Positions 14,697 through 21,053 of a stretch of 23,423 nt of DNA are shown here, piece by piece. The position numbers and the translations under genes are program-made. Numbering within the stretch: the first letter of the stretch is position 1; the number at the start of each line of letters is the position of its first letter. Location: assembly GCA_964482615.1 (NCBI GenBank), contig CAYZYK010000012.1:1-23423 (forward strand), in the 5' to 3' direction. Under the pieces are notes generated by a model. That model was not told where the DNA came from. It did no database searches and saw nothing but the letters and a program-made list of their open reading frames with translations. Origin of the DNA: CAYZYK01 sp964482615. GTDB lineage: Bacteria; Patescibacteriota; Minisyncoccia; Minisyncoccales; CAYZYK01.

Positions 14697-15287
14697 TTAC
14701 ATTAATTTACCTAAAGGACCGAGGTCAAGGTTTAGCTCTTCATTGTCCAAGCCAAACACCAACCTTAACTCTTCCATCTTTTTATCTAAAGCCATAAACG
14801 TCATTCCTAATTTTTCAATTTCAAGTTCAGTAAGGTTGCCTTGTTCAATGCGGCGCATTGATTCTTTTTCCATAAGATCCTTTAAAAGTTTAACCAAGGT
14901 GAGAACTAACTTTGCCAACCCTTTTTCTGCTTTCTTGGGCGAAGAAGCGTCAATAAGTTTTGGTATGTTTTGGGAAGCTTTTTCAATTTCTCTTTGTAAC
15001 TCCTGAATATACTTTTCGTCGGACTCTCTTTCTGCTTCGGTGTAATCTTTTTGGAAATCGCCACTTTTTAATTTTTCCATCCTTGAGATAGAAGTGATGA
15101 GCAGGCGCAGGTCAATGTAAATAAGGTCAATTTCAGCCACTCTGAGGGTTAGATCTCCCTGTAGCATAGCGCCTTTGTCCAAAACCCGGTCTAATGCTTC
15201 AGCCAAACTGACCTCCCGATTCGCCTCCAAAGACGGAGGCTTGGCAAAATTAGAAACCTTAACTTGATTATTTGTTTTGTTCTTCAT
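14697..15287 (-). CDS. Fusion of a GvpA-like (GvpS-type) domain with GvpK
   Basis: 196 aa in one uninterrupted frame. Residues about 26-72 are a GvpA-paralog domain of GvpS type (VSLAEALDRVLDKGAMLQGD, then AEIDLIYIDLRLLITSI). A helical linker (about 73-110) joins it to a complete GvpK domain (about 112-196: GLAKLVLTLVKLLKDLMEKE, LTELEIEKLGMTFMALDKKM and the family-typical end LNLDLGPLGKLM). The two are separate genes in the well-studied clusters I know. Both are needed for assembly, and fusion fixes their stoichiometry. The start at 15287 overlaps the gvpL stop by 20 nt, implying coupling. Confidence 0.88.
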   Translation of the reverse strand: MKNKTNNQVKVSNFAKPPSLEANREVSLAEALDRVLDKGAMLQGDLTLRVAEIDLIYIDLRLLITSISRMEKLKSGDFQKDYTEAERESDEKYIQELQREIEKASQNIPKLIDASSPKKAEKGLAKLVLTLVKLLKDLMEKESMRRIEQGNLTELEIEKLGMTFMALDKKMEELRLVFGLDNEELNLDLGPLGKLM

Positions 15288-16122
15288 ATTTAATATTACC
15301 TACAAAGCTATACGGAGGCCAGGGACCGCTATATTCCAGCCATAGTCCTTTTGGAAAATAGATGTGTTGGTGAATTCTCTTTATAGTTCCTTGAAATTCG
15401 CCGACCTTTTCTTTGGGAATAAGATAAGATGAATTGGAAACCATTTTCCCAAAGGACCGCTTCTTGGTTTTGTCAATTACTTCTTCTGGCAAAAGTTTAT
15501 TTACAACTGGTTTTTCTGTTGAAAAAGGAGCGAGAACGTCAAAAATCTCTCTAATGTATTCATCCAGCAAACCATCAAGTTTCTGTTTAATTTTCTCTTC
15601 CATTTTCTTTTCAAAAAAATATTTAGTTCCTTCTGGTTTCCCAGCAATCTTTTCCTGGAGGGTGGATAGCTCTTCATCCTCTTTTTGAACCGCGGCAATA
15701 AGCTTTTCTCTATCAACCAGATAAACTTTTACTCCCCACTCTTCCTTTCTTTGTAATTTGTTAAGAAGTTTTCGAAAATCATTGTATTTTTCCTTTAAAA
15801 TCTGTTTGATTTTTTCTTTGGTCCTGTAAAGTGTCAGAAATTTTAAAGGAATTACTGTATTCTCTTCCATTGCTTCTTCAATAACCACCTGATGGTTTCT
15901 TGCTTTTTCTTCGGTCCACTTGATATCCTTTTCTAATTTCTCTTTCACTATTTCTGGGTCGAACTCTTTTGAGCTTACTTCAGTGATGACAGCTGTAATA
16001 TCTTGATAGTCCAAGGTGTCAATCTTCTTTCCGCCTAATCCTTTCATAGAGAACTTGGGCTGGTTTTTGCCTGCCCGTGCAGGCAGGCTTTTTAGGCAAT
16101 ATAAATAGTAAAAACGAACCAT
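15268..16122 (-). CDS. gvpL: Gas vesicle protein GvpL/GvpF family (second copy)
   Basis: 284 aa with both GvpF/L domains: an N-terminal alpha/beta domain beginning FYYLYCL, then a segment with VIPLKFLTLYRTKEKIKQIL, and a C-terminal domain ending LEYSGPWPPYSFVGNIKYEE, the family's YTGPWPPYNFV-like hallmark. GvpF/L proteins contact GvpA and chaperone or nucleate shell assembly. An in-frame palindromic DNA repeat encodes SLPARAGKN just after the first strand (residues 12-20), an unusual insertion. It starts 2 nt after gvpO and overlaps the fusion gene. Confidence 0.92.
   Translation of the reverse strand: MVRFYYLYCLKSLPARAGKNQPKFSMKGLGGKKIDTLDYQDITAVITEVSSKEFDPEIVKEKLEKDIKWTEEKARNHQVVIEEAMEENTVIPLKFLTLYRTKEKIKQILKEKYNDFRKLLNKLQRKEEWGVKVYLVDREKLIAAVQKEDEELSTLQEKIAGKPEGTKYFFEKKMEEKIKQKLDGLLDEYIREIFDVLAPFSTEKPVVNKLLPEEVIDKTKKRSFGKMVSNSSYLIPKEKVGEFQGTIKRIHQHIYFPKGLWLEYSGPWPPYSFVGNIKYEEQNK
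16069..16088. repeat. Palindromic element inserted in frame inside gvpL
   Basis: GCCTGCC (16069-16075) and GGCAGGC (16082-16088) flank a 6-nt centre, with T/A tracts outside that extend the pairing. The GC-rich palindrome stands out and encodes a short non-family insertion in GvpL. A related-looking GCAGGC/GCCTGC inverted repeat occurs at 22881-22937. Confidence 0.7.
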
Positions 16123-16124
16123 AG

Positions 16125-16427
16125 TTACTCTTCAATTTTTGCCTCAACATCGCCTCTTTTCTTTAGTCCCTTTCTCTCATAACTGACGACTTCGCCCTGC
16201 TCGCTCATAAGGATGTCATAAATTCCCAAAACATCCATTGCCTCGGGAATAGAGGGTTTTTCGGTAATCTCTACTCTAACCATCCATCCCTCATCGGCTT
16301 TTTGAACCCCAATGCCTCTCGGCGACTTAAAGCCGGTTAGGTCGGCTAAAGTTTTTTTTGCCGCTTCAATTATCTCTTTAGTTTTTCCGACCTTGGGAAC
16401 CTGGGTTGTTTTTGCTTTTTTAGCCAT
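16125..16427 (-). CDS. gvpO: Gas vesicle protein GvpO
   Basis: 100 aa. The central conserved GvpO region is clear: LTGFKSPRGIGVQKADEGW, VRVEITEKPSIPEAMDVLGI, YDILMSEQGEVVSYERKG. GvpO is required for gas vesicle formation in haloarchaea and present in many actinobacterial clusters; its biochemical role is unresolved (assembly or regulation). The N-terminal 20 residues are a Lys-rich extension. The 39-nt gap from gvpG contains a copy of the AAAGGTCG element 27 nt upstream of this ATG. Confidence 0.9.
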   Translation of the reverse strand: MAKKAKTTQVPKVGKTKEIIEAAKKTLADLTGFKSPRGIGVQKADEGWMVRVEITEKPSIPEAMDVLGIYDILMSEQGEVVSYERKGLKKRGDVEAKIEE

Positions 16428-16454
16428 AATTTTTTACAAATTATTTTTTATAGC

Positions 16455-16462
16455 CGCGACCT
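16455..16462 (-). promoter_or_regulatory. AAAGGTCG element upstream of gvpO
   Basis: Minus-strand AAAGGTCG, preceded by AT, 27 nt before the gvpO ATG, in the gvpG-gvpO gap. One of five copies in this cluster. Confidence 0.5.
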
Positions 16463-16466
16463 TTAT

Positions 16467-16679
16467 TTATTCTTCTTTCTTTTGTAGAGCGTTTAATCTC
16501 TCTAAAATTCCCTTCTCTCGCCTTGTGTATTCTTCTTCTGTAATCTGATCTGTTTCAAAAAGAGTTTGTGCTTCTAAAAGCTCCTTTTTAAGTTTCTCTG
16601 AAGTATCCTCAAGCTCTCCTTCAGCCGCTTTTTGAATTTCTTTGAATATCCACAGCAAAAAATCATCAATAAGAAACAT
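16467..16679 (-). CDS. gvpG: Gas vesicle protein GvpG
   Basis: 70 aa, a typical GvpG size. It starts FLIDDFLLWIFKEIQKAAEG, the amphipathic helix of the family, followed by a charged helix with ITEEEYTRREKGILERLNAL. GvpG acts with GvpF/L in shell assembly. It is sandwiched 2 nt after gvpF, as in many clusters, so translation is likely coupled. Confidence 0.9.
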   Translation of the reverse strand: MFLIDDFLLWIFKEIQKAAEGELEDTSEKLKKELLEAQTLFETDQITEEEYTRREKGILERLNALQKKEE

Positions 16680-16681
16680 AA

Positions 16682-17470
16682 TTATTGCAAAGAAAAGTTT
16701 ATTTTCACAAAATTAAACAACGGGGAGGGGCCTGTGTAGGCAAAGTTGGCGCGCCCTCCGTGCTTTTTAGTCAGCGTTTTTACTCGCTCCTCCATCTCTT
16801 TTGTCTTTTTTCTGGACACCAAAAATGCGCCGTTAAAAATCATATTATCACTTAAAATCTCCTTTTCTTTAAAATCTTCGGCGAGGTCGGTGAGCTGCGC
16901 GATAATGCTTTCTTTCTCTTCTTCTCTCTTTTTTTCCAACAAATCCGCTACCAACTGGCCCGCGGCAAGTTTAGCCTGATAATCAAGGTTCTTGGACGTC
17001 TTTAGCGCTTTTAGCTCCTGAGAGCCATTAGCTATTTCTTGAAAAATGTTGCTCACATTAAGCCAAGAAACCCTTAAGCCGACTTCGGCTTTTCCCCGCG
17101 CTTCTTCCAAGGCCTTCCGCAGTTCCTCTGTTTTTTGTTTGAGTATCTTTTCCTTTACATCTTCTGCGTTCTTGGCCACGGTGCCAAAACTAACCGGCAA
17201 AACCGCTTGTTTGGCAAAGACCGCTTCAACAACCTTTTGATGGGTCAACAAGTTGTCGCGGCTAATGAAAACTTCTTTCACTTCACAATTGCTAACTATC
17301 GCTGAAAGACCGTTTGCTAAAATAGCGTAAACCCTTTGGCCTTCAATGCCGCTCACGTCAAAACTTCCCGGTTGTTCTTCAGTTATACAGTAAAGATATT
17401 TTCCCTGTATCTTTTCTTTCGGGGGTTCTGCAGCTGATGTTTTGTTCTTAATATTTGAGGGTGTAGCCAT
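16682..17470 (-). CDS. gvpF: Gas vesicle protein GvpF (GvpF/L family, first copy)
   Basis: 262 aa from ATG 17470. The frame is open to 17560, but the upstream codons run through an intergenic hairpin and have no family similarity. The core starts GKYLYCITEEQPG and includes LPVSFGTVAKNAEDVKEKIL and the C-terminal FAYTGPSPLFNFVKINF hallmark. A 30-residue polar N-terminal extension (ATPSNIKNKTSAAEPPKEKI) precedes it. GvpF binds GvpA monomers and prevents premature polymerisation in the haloarchaeal system. It is immediately upstream of gvpG. The leader contains alternative hairpins (17522-17625). Confidence 0.92.
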   Translation of the reverse strand: MATPSNIKNKTSAAEPPKEKIQGKYLYCITEEQPGSFDVSGIEGQRVYAILANGLSAIVSNCEVKEVFISRDNLLTHQKVVEAVFAKQAVLPVSFGTVAKNAEDVKEKILKQKTEELRKALEEARGKAEVGLRVSWLNVSNIFQEIANGSQELKALKTSKNLDYQAKLAAGQLVADLLEKKREEEKESIIAQLTDLAEDFKEKEILSDNMIFNGAFLVSRKKTKEMEERVKTLTKKHGGRANFAYTGPSPLFNFVKINFSLQ

Positions 17471-17521
17471 ATAATTACAATTAGAAAAAGGTGTGGGGTT
17501 TTCCTTTTTCGGGCATATTTT

Positions 17522-17625
17522 AAAGTGATTAACCCCGAAAGAAATCCCATACATTTTCACACGCTCACACGCTAAGATTTCTTTCGAGACTAATCACCAA
17601 TGTAGTGATTAATCTCGAGGTCAAC
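17522..17625 (-). promoter_or_regulatory. Mutually exclusive hairpins in the gvpF leader
   Basis: Between the 116-aa membrane protein gene and gvpF, a central segment (17576-17598, with TTTCGAGACTAATCACC) can pair either with 17522-17545 (GTGATTAACCCCGAAAGAAA; 3 mismatches over about 22 bp) or with 17614-17627 (GTGATTAATCTCG; one mismatch). Only one pairing can form at a time. An 8-bp CACACGCT direct repeat lies in the loop. This resembles an attenuator or an RNA processing signal; no U-run follows, so it is not a plain terminator. Confidence 0.5.
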
Positions 17626-17647
17626 TATTTGCCTTTCGTTTTTAAAT

Positions 17648-17998
17648 TTAGGGGGTTTCTGAAACCGGTTTAGCTACCGCCAAAATCTGCTTTATAGCTA
17701 CTACTAGTCCGGCAGCTGCCACGAGAGCAACGAAATTTCCCAAAATTTTAGTGATTACCGGGGTTAATGTCTCACCGAGTTGCAAACCGCCCACTCCAAT
17801 TAAAAGTAAGGTAATTACTGCTATCAAAAAAGGAGTACTTTCTTTCTCGGTTATGTTCAGAAAACCAATAATTAAACCTAAAACAAAAAGAATGGTTACT
17901 AAATACGGAACAGTAGTGAAACCAGCCAATACTGCTAATATTATACCGACAATTAAAGCCCACCTTCCAATAGTTGTCAAATTATATTTTGCAGTCAT
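17648..17998 (-). CDS. Small membrane protein in the gas vesicle cluster, unknown function
   Basis: 116 aa with three to four membrane helices (about 10-27, 31-46, 54-70 and 84-108). Glycine-rich segments include GVGGLQLGETLTPVI, and it has a polar N-terminus MTAKYNLTTIGRWA. I do not recognise a named family. An AAAGGTCG element lies 33 nt upstream of its ATG, as for gvpA, gvpN and gvpO, which ties it to the gas vesicle regulon rather than to chance neighbourhood. A role in membrane attachment or envelope adjustment is speculation. Confidence 0.75.
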   Translation of the reverse strand: MTAKYNLTTIGRWALIVGIILAVLAGFTTVPYLVTILFVLGLIIGFLNITEKESTPFLIAVITLLLIGVGGLQLGETLTPVITKILGNFVALVAAAGLVVAIKQILAVAKPVSETP

Positions 17999-18031
17999 GT
18001 TTTATTTCAATATTATTTACTTTTATGATTT

Positions 18032-18039
18032 CGACCTTT
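18032..18039 (-). promoter_or_regulatory. AAAGGTCG element upstream of 116-aa membrane protein gene
   Basis: Minus-strand AAAGGTCG, preceded by TC, 33 nt before the ATG at 17998. One of five copies in the cluster. Confidence 0.5.
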
Positions 18040-18063
18040 GATAACTTTTCAAGAAGACAAAAA

Positions 18064-18273
18064 TTATTGCCTATCTTTTTCAATTTCTTTCTTTCTCCAG
18101 CCAAATCTTTCTTCCCAGAAAAAGCCGTGATCTCTCCTTTTAAGTAAAACCGCTATCCCGATTACAATTAAAATTGCCGGCCAAATAATGCTCCAAGCAC
18201 CCTCTGAAATGTACCCGAGGTTTTGAAACAAAAACACTATTCCAATAATAATTAAAATGAGACCAAATATCAT
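18064..18273 (-). CDS. Small LiaI/LiaF-like transmembrane protein
   Basis: 69 aa. Two membrane helices (about 3-18 and 27-45) with the GxIxIxxGxxFLxxNLG and SIIWPAILIVIGIAVL patterns of the LiaI/LiaF-like (DUF5668-type) membrane region, followed by a short basic tail GWRKKEIEKDRQ. Such modules occur in cell-envelope stress sensors but are also common as stand-alone proteins of unknown role. It is cotranscribed with the gvp genes by position (27 nt after the repeat protein). Confidence 0.75.
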   Translation of the reverse strand: MIFGLILIIIGIVFLFQNLGYISEGAWSIIWPAILIVIGIAVLLKRRDHGFFWEERFGWRKKEIEKDRQ

Positions 18274-18300
18274 AATTATTGAATGTATTTTAAAAATAAA

Positions 18301-18711
18301 TTATTTAATGTCTTCTTTCTTTTCTTTCTCGCTTTTCTTCTTTTCTTTCTCGCTTTTCTTCTTTTCTTTCTCGCTTTTCTTCTTTTCTTTCTCACTTTTC
18401 TTTCTCAGGAGAGCATCTAAAAATCCTATTTTCCAGTTGCTTTCACCCCGAAATTCTTTCCCGCTTTTTGTAACGCCCTTTATCTCTTTTTTATAAGACC
18501 TGACTTCTTCGCCCTTTTCTTCCATATCTTGAACAACATCCAAAATCTTAGCCACCCCCCGGAATAAACCTCTGAAGAGGTCGCCGACCGCTTCTCCGGT
18601 TTTCTCCAAATCTCCCTTCATCTTTTCCAAGTTTTCACTCTGGGTTTCCGGGGTTTCTTTTTTGCTTTCTGTCGCTTGAGCTTTCTTCTTTGTCTTAGGT
18701 TTTTTAGGCAT
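18301..18711 (-). CDS. Charged gas-vesicle-cluster protein with KSEKEKK tandem repeats, possibly GvpH-related
   Basis: 136 aa. A Lys-rich N-terminus (1-25) precedes a middle segment GDLFRGLFRGVAKILDVVQD-x-EEKGEEV, which resembles the amphipathic N-terminal helix and EEKGEE of GvpH-type proteins. Then come VTKSGKEFRGESNWKIGFL and a C-terminal tail of four KSEKEKK heptapeptides. The GvpH link is tentative because the Hsp20-like domain of haloarchaeal GvpH is not seen. It lies 5 nt downstream of the gvpV-like gene, so it is probably translationally coupled. Confidence 0.7.
   Translation of the reverse strand: MPKKPKTKKKAQATESKKETPETQSENLEKMKGDLEKTGEAVGDLFRGLFRGVAKILDVVQDMEEKGEEVRSYKKEIKGVTKSGKEFRGESNWKIGFLDALLRKKSEKEKKKSEKEKKKSEKEKKKSEKEKKEDIK
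18316..18399 (-). repeat. Four 21-bp in-frame tandem repeats (KSEKEKK)
   Basis: Four nearly perfect 21-bp units, each encoding KSEKEKK, at the 3' end of the 136-aa gene. Because the unit is a multiple of three, copy-number slippage would lengthen or shorten the charged tail without frameshift. Confidence 0.85.
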
Positions 18712-18716
18712 ATATT

Positions 18717-19049
18717 TTAGTAATCTAAAACCATCTTCCCTCTGCGCTTTGAAGAACCCGCGGAGCTTGCTTTTTCTCCCCGCAAGTCCTGGGCGGTTTG
18801 CGCTGCCCGGCTGAAAAGCTTAGACATTTCTTTATCCACCTCCTGCAGTCGGTTTTGCAACTGCTGCTGCCTTTTTTTGGTCCTTTTCAACTCTTTCTCA
18901 AGCCGGTCTTTCTCGCTCCTGCGCATGGACAGATCTATAATGGCTGTGGTGGGCAGAGCCGGTTTGGCGCTTTTCCGTACCACACCGGTATAAGTCCGCA
19001 AATCATGCAGACTGCCAATATCTCCAAGTGTTTTTACGGATGTTTTCAT
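18717..19049 (-). CDS. GvpV-like gas vesicle accessory protein
   Basis: 110 aa. The N-terminal half has DLRTYTGVVRKSAKPALPTT followed by AIIDLSMRRSEKDRLEKELK; the C-terminal half is a Gln/Lys/Arg coiled coil (KKRQQQLQNRLQEVDKEMSK) ending in a basic tail. The PTTAIIDLSMRR-type core directly downstream of gvpN matches my recollection of GvpV, which follows gvpN in the Serratia cluster. GvpV is less critical than core Gvps in tested systems. The name is given with moderate confidence. Start ATG 19049, just after a GC-rich hairpin. Confidence 0.72.
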   Translation of the reverse strand: MKTSVKTLGDIGSLHDLRTYTGVVRKSAKPALPTTAIIDLSMRRSEKDRLEKELKRTKKRQQQLQNRLQEVDKEMSKLFSRAAQTAQDLRGEKASSAGSSKRRGKMVLDY

Positions 19050-19065
19050 AGTTTACGAACCAGTC

Positions 19066-19079
19066 GGGGCTTTCGCCCC
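19066..19079. promoter_or_regulatory. GC hairpin in the gvpN to gvpV-like gap
   Basis: GGGGC (19066-19070) and GCCCC (19075-19079) form a tight hairpin with a 4-nt loop. On the minus strand it overlaps an AAGGAGG-like Shine-Dalgarno sequence before the ATG at 19049, so it may modulate translation of the gvpV-like gene. Confidence 0.45.
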
Positions 19080-19099
19080 TCCTTGTAATTACTTTGTAA

Positions 19100-20032
19100 T
19101 TAAGAGCAATGTTTTTTGATTAATTCCTCAACCATTTTTTTCACTTCTTCCTTGCGGGGAGACCAAGGACTTCTAGTGCTCTGGGAAATCAGCACATCTT
19201 GCGCCAAGTCGTGAAATGTCTTGTCTTTGGCCAAAACTTTAGCTTTGTTTTCTATTACCGCTTTGGCCAGGGTAATACAGCTTCTAACCGTGGGCGGGAA
19301 CTCGCAGGGGTTGCCTTTTCTCATTTCTCTGACTATATCAACGATTTTCTCGCTATCTTCTTGGGTAAGGTTGGATTTGGCTTGGGTAATCGCCACTTCG
19401 GTTTTTCGGTCAAAGAAATCCAAATCCATAGTAACCATTCTATCACGCAAGGCGTCCTGGGCTTTGTGGGTTCCGGCGTATTCTTCGGGATTACTGGTAA
19501 AGATAGCAGCAAAATTAGGATGAACCCGCAGGGAATACCGCTCCTCACCGTTTCTTTCCGCCGGCAGATCCATTATTTTTTCCTGTAAAATTGAGAGCAA
19601 AACATTATTAGCTTCAGGTCTTGATCTGGTAAACTCGTCATAGACCAAGATAAAACCATGTTTGCAGGCCAAGGTCAATCGGTTGTCTACCCAGTGTTTG
19701 CGCATATCCTGTTCCACTTTGAGAACACTAGAGATGAAATTATCTCTCATATAGCGGTAGCGGTATCCGTGTTCTCCCCCCACCAAATCAGAGGTTTTAT
19801 ACTCCTCGTCTCCGTGCAAAAGCACAGCCGGCCGCTTCAGCTTGTTGGCTATGTGCAAAGCCAAAGTTGTCTTGCCGGTGCCAGTGGGCCCGCGCAAATG
19901 AACTGGAACTCCAATTTTGAGGTAACCCAAAGCCCGGCGTGTCAGGCGCCTTATATAAGGTGTTTCCACAAAATCGGCCATTGGCCGCGGTTCAATGATT
20001 GCCTGTTCTTCTTCTTGAGAAAGATAAGCCAT
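19100..20032 (-). CDS. gvpN: Gas vesicle AAA+ ATPase GvpN
   Basis: 310 aa from ATG 20032; a GTG four codons upstream (20044) is possible, but MAYLSQEE looks like a natural start. It is a MoxR-type AAA+ protein: Walker A GPTGTGKTT (48-56), GDEEYKTSDLVGGEHGYRYR (family-specific), Walker B ILVYDEF (128-134), sensor FAAIFTSNPEEYAGT, arginine region ALRDRMVTMDLDFF. GvpN promotes enlargement of gas vesicles from bicones to full cylinders. An AAAGGTCG element and a strong hairpin precede it. Local GC near 50% contrasts with about 28% in the tRNA nucleotidyltransferase gene. Confidence 0.95.
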   Translation of the reverse strand: MAYLSQEEEQAIIEPRPMADFVETPYIRRLTRRALGYLKIGVPVHLRGPTGTGKTTLALHIANKLKRPAVLLHGDEEYKTSDLVGGEHGYRYRYMRDNFISSVLKVEQDMRKHWVDNRLTLACKHGFILVYDEFTRSRPEANNVLLSILQEKIMDLPAERNGEERYSLRVHPNFAAIFTSNPEEYAGTHKAQDALRDRMVTMDLDFFDRKTEVAITQAKSNLTQEDSEKIVDIVREMRKGNPCEFPPTVRSCITLAKAVIENKAKVLAKDKTFHDLAQDVLISQSTRSPWSPRKEEVKKMVEELIKKHCS

Positions 20033-20062
20033 GTCTCTATCCACTTAGAAAGGTTAAGGTTC

Positions 20063-20070
20063 CGACCTTT
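20063..20070 (-). promoter_or_regulatory. AAAGGTCG element upstream of gvpN
   Basis: Minus-strand AAAGGTCG, preceded by AT, 30 nt before ATG 20032 and immediately after a hairpin (20073-20099). One of five copies. Confidence 0.5.
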
Positions 20071-20072
20071 AT

Positions 20073-20099
20073 CCCGTTAGAAATCATTTTTCTAACGGG
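20073..20099. repeat. 11-bp-stem hairpin between GvpC-like gene and gvpN
   Basis: CCCGTTAGAAA (20073-20083) pairs perfectly with TTTCTAACGGG (20089-20099) around 5 nt. No U-run follows on the minus strand, so it is more likely an mRNA-processing or stabilising hairpin, or a dispersed repeat, than a terminator. Confidence 0.65.
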
Positions 20100-20120
20100 C
20101 TTTAATTTACTTCGCCCCCA

Positions 20121-20699
20121 TTACTTTTTTTTCTTCTTCTTGTGGGAGCGCGAATGCCCGACCAGGGCGATCTTGGAATCAAACTCTTTGCCGCAGACTT
20201 TACATTTGAATTTTTCTTCTTCCTCTTCTTCTTTTTCTTCTTTTTCTTCTTTTGTTTTTCTGCTGCTAATCCTTGCCCAATATCCAGCAGCTTCTTTTCT
20301 TTCTGTCCTGTAACCACCAAGTAGTCCTTTCACGCTCGCCCTTATCTCGTTAACTTTGCCGGTAACACTTTTCATCGTCGCTCTAAAATCAGCCATTCTT
20401 TTTTCTTCGCTTTCAGCTAAAAAATCTTTTGTGTCACCCTGAATTTCCCTAATCTTTGTCTGAATTCCTTTTATCATTTCATCAAAATCCTTCTTTCTTG
20501 TGTCTTCACTTTTTGCCAAGAAATTCTTTAAATCTCCAGCCATTTCTTTCAATTCGGCAGCAACTCTTTTCATATAATCATCGGCTTCACCTAGTATGTC
20601 GCGAGTCTCTCTTTTAATTTCGCCAATTCTGGCCGTTCTATTTTTGTGGCCAGTTTTAATTTCAGCTGCTAAGTTTTTTAGTTCTTGTGCGTAAGCCAT
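20121..20699 (-). CDS. GvpC-like coiled-coil protein with C-terminal C2H2 zinc finger
   Basis: 192 aa. The body (about 1-140) is a long amphipathic helix with recurring motifs TRKKDFDEMI (Asp71) and KRMADFRATM (Asp104), 33 residues apart, which equals the repeat length of cyanobacterial GvpC. A Glu/Lys-rich linker (147-163) leads to a classical finger FKCKVCGKEF...HSRSH with Cys166, Cys169, His182 and His186 (C-x2-C-x12-H-x3-H) and a poly-Lys end. Halobacterium GvpC, as I recall it, also ends in a CxxC...HxxxH motif. GvpC clamps the outer ribs and stiffens the shell. Homology to GvpC is inferred from architecture and position; the motif pattern also matches the 180-aa neighbour. Confidence 0.75.
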   Translation of the reverse strand: MAYAQELKNLAAEIKTGHKNRTARIGEIKRETRDILGEADDYMKRVAAELKEMAGDLKNFLAKSEDTRKKDFDEMIKGIQTKIREIQGDTKDFLAESEEKRMADFRATMKSVTGKVNEIRASVKGLLGGYRTERKEAAGYWARISSRKTKEEKEEKEEEEEEKFKCKVCGKEFDSKIALVGHSRSHKKKKKK

Positions 20700-20730
20700 G
20701 TTTAATTAATAGTTAAATTAAAATCAACTT

Positions 20731-20738
20731 CGACCTTT
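20731..20738 (-). promoter_or_regulatory. AAAGGTCG element upstream of zinc-finger GvpC-like gene
   Basis: Minus-strand AAAGGTCG, preceded by AC, 31 nt before the ATG at 20699. One of five copies in the cluster. Confidence 0.5.
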
Positions 20739-20757
20739 GTTTTGTTTGTATAAAAAA

Positions 20758-21048
20758 TTAATAATTCCCAATTTCCGGCAGTCCGGTATCAGGGCCCAAA
20801 CCCTTTCTCCCCTTTCTCCTGTCTCCTGGCACCACCCCTTTCCCTTTGCAAACCGAGCAGGGCAGTCTGTGATGGGCAAAAACTCCTGTTCCCTTACAGG
20901 CGCCACAAGTCTCGTGCGGCTGGTCGGCAACACTAACTTTTCCTTTCCCTGCGCATACCTGGCAATTAGAAAGTTCTGAGGGAACTCCAAAAGGATCTTT
21001 CCCTTTTCCTTTACAAAACGCGCAACTTATTTCTTTAAATTTAGGCAT
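20758..21048 (-). CDS. DnaJ-type CxxCxGxG zinc-binding protein in gas vesicle cluster
   Basis: 96 aa with four CxxCxGxG modules (CAFCKGKG from Cys9, CQVCAGKG from Cys29, CGACKGTG from Cys48, CSVCKGKG from Cys64), the pattern of the DnaJ cysteine-rich domain that binds two zinc ions. No J-domain or DnaJ C-terminal substrate domain is present, so it is a stand-alone zinc module of the kind used for holding unfolded proteins or as a redox-sensitive adaptor. It lies 5 nt downstream of the 180-aa GvpC-like gene, hence cotranscribed. A chaperone role for shell or GvpC-like proteins is inference. Confidence 0.85.
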   Translation of the reverse strand: MPKFKEISCAFCKGKGKDPFGVPSELSNCQVCAGKGKVSVADQPHETCGACKGTGVFAHHRLPCSVCKGKGVVPGDRRKGRKGLGPDTGLPEIGNY

Positions 21049-21053
21049 ATTTT

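Noticed and set aside
17471..17560. 30-residue N-terminal extension of GvpF
   Set aside because: The codons run through intergenic inverted repeats and have no GvpF similarity; ATG 17470 is preferred.
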